DNA from: a virus
Strand: one strand, 5' to 3'
DNA length: 32,625 nucleotides
Virus record (IMG/VR): IMGVR_UViG_3300006735_000113
Location: 1-32,625 of that record
Shown here: positions 32,558 through 32,625 of the stretch, piece by piece
How the letters are laid out: each line of letters begins with the position of its first letter
Numbering within the stretch: position 1 is the stretch's first letter
Translations under genes and position numbers: made by a program
Notes under the pieces: model-generated
Seen by the model: only the letters and a program-made list of their open reading frames with translations
Databases searched by the model: none
What the model was told of the DNA's origin: nothing

Positions 32558-32625
32558 TTCTTCTTCCCCTTTTTCTTGAACTTACCCTTGCAGTATTGAA
32601 CAGCCCATCCGTTAGCATACGCTGA
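32554..32625 (-). CDS. C-terminal end of a small basic protein (partial)
   Basis: A frame enters from the right edge and ends at TGA 32554-32556, overlapping the next start as ATGA. The 23 visible residues are SAYANGWAVQYCKGKFKKKG followed by KK. The AYANGWAVQYCK pattern ending in a Lys run is like the tails of small basic viral proteins, and the overlap supports real coding. The rest of the gene lies outside the window. Confidence 0.6.
   Translation of the reverse strand, partial: SAYANGWAVQYCKGKFKKKGKKK

Noticed and set aside
1-32625. tRNA genes, CRISPR arrays, insertion sequences, integrase or attachment sites
   Set aside because: I saw no repeat-spacer pattern, no transposase or recombinase motif, and almost no non-coding space for RNA genes.

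Overview
The window is the structural (head and tail) gene block of a tailed double-stranded DNA virus of the HK97 lineage. Every gene I can support lies on the minus strand, so transcription runs from right (32625) to left (1). The genes are almost back to back, many with TAATG, TGATG or ATGA stop/start overlaps, so this looks like one long late operon. I see no tRNA, rRNA, CRISPR array, insertion sequence or integrase. Stops TAA, TAG and TGA are all used, so the code is the standard one.

Host: ribosome-binding sites of the GAGGTGA and AAGGAGATGA types, an HK97-type protease and capsid set, and repeated CxxC zinc-binding knuckles in the portal and other head proteins suggest a virus of a marine archaeon, of the kind assembled from Marine Group II Euryarchaeota or Thaumarchaeota metagenomes. 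This host call is inference; a bacterial host is not excluded.

Layout in reading order. (a) 32625-31000: the end of a small basic protein, a small basic protein of a type common in marine viruses, and a 408-residue protein with one LAGLIDADG-type motif. It occupies the place next to the portal where a large terminase is often found. No terminase is visible in the window. (b) 31003-22188: portal, three small to medium proteins, and a giant (about 1,814-1,838 residues) His- and Met-rich protein whose C-terminal part resembles an ATP-dependent DNA ligase but lacks the catalytic lysine. (c) 22195-18130: a 16-codon leader ORF, the prohead protease fused to a scaffold (with a strong internal start that should make free scaffold), the major capsid protein, and four small head proteins. 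(d) 18114-15442: zinc-ribbon neck protein, enlarged head-tail adaptor, small protein, tail-terminator-like protein. (e) 15431-9963: tail tube, SAP-domain protein, a tail assembly chaperone pair that appears joined by a -1 frameshift, a short tape measure, and a distal-tail-like protein. (f) 9953-1: one uninterrupted reading frame of at least 3,317 codons that runs off the left edge, with an N-terminal LamG-like domain, probably the tail-tip or host-recognition protein.

The most interesting points are the giant open frame at the left, the dead ligase-like domain in the giant capsid-region protein, a C-terminal motif (M-S/T-W-D-E-I/V-H) shared by the protease-scaffold and an unrelated 107-residue neighbour, the nested scaffold start, the tail chaperone frameshift, and a near-identical strong leader used in front of five starts in the head genes.
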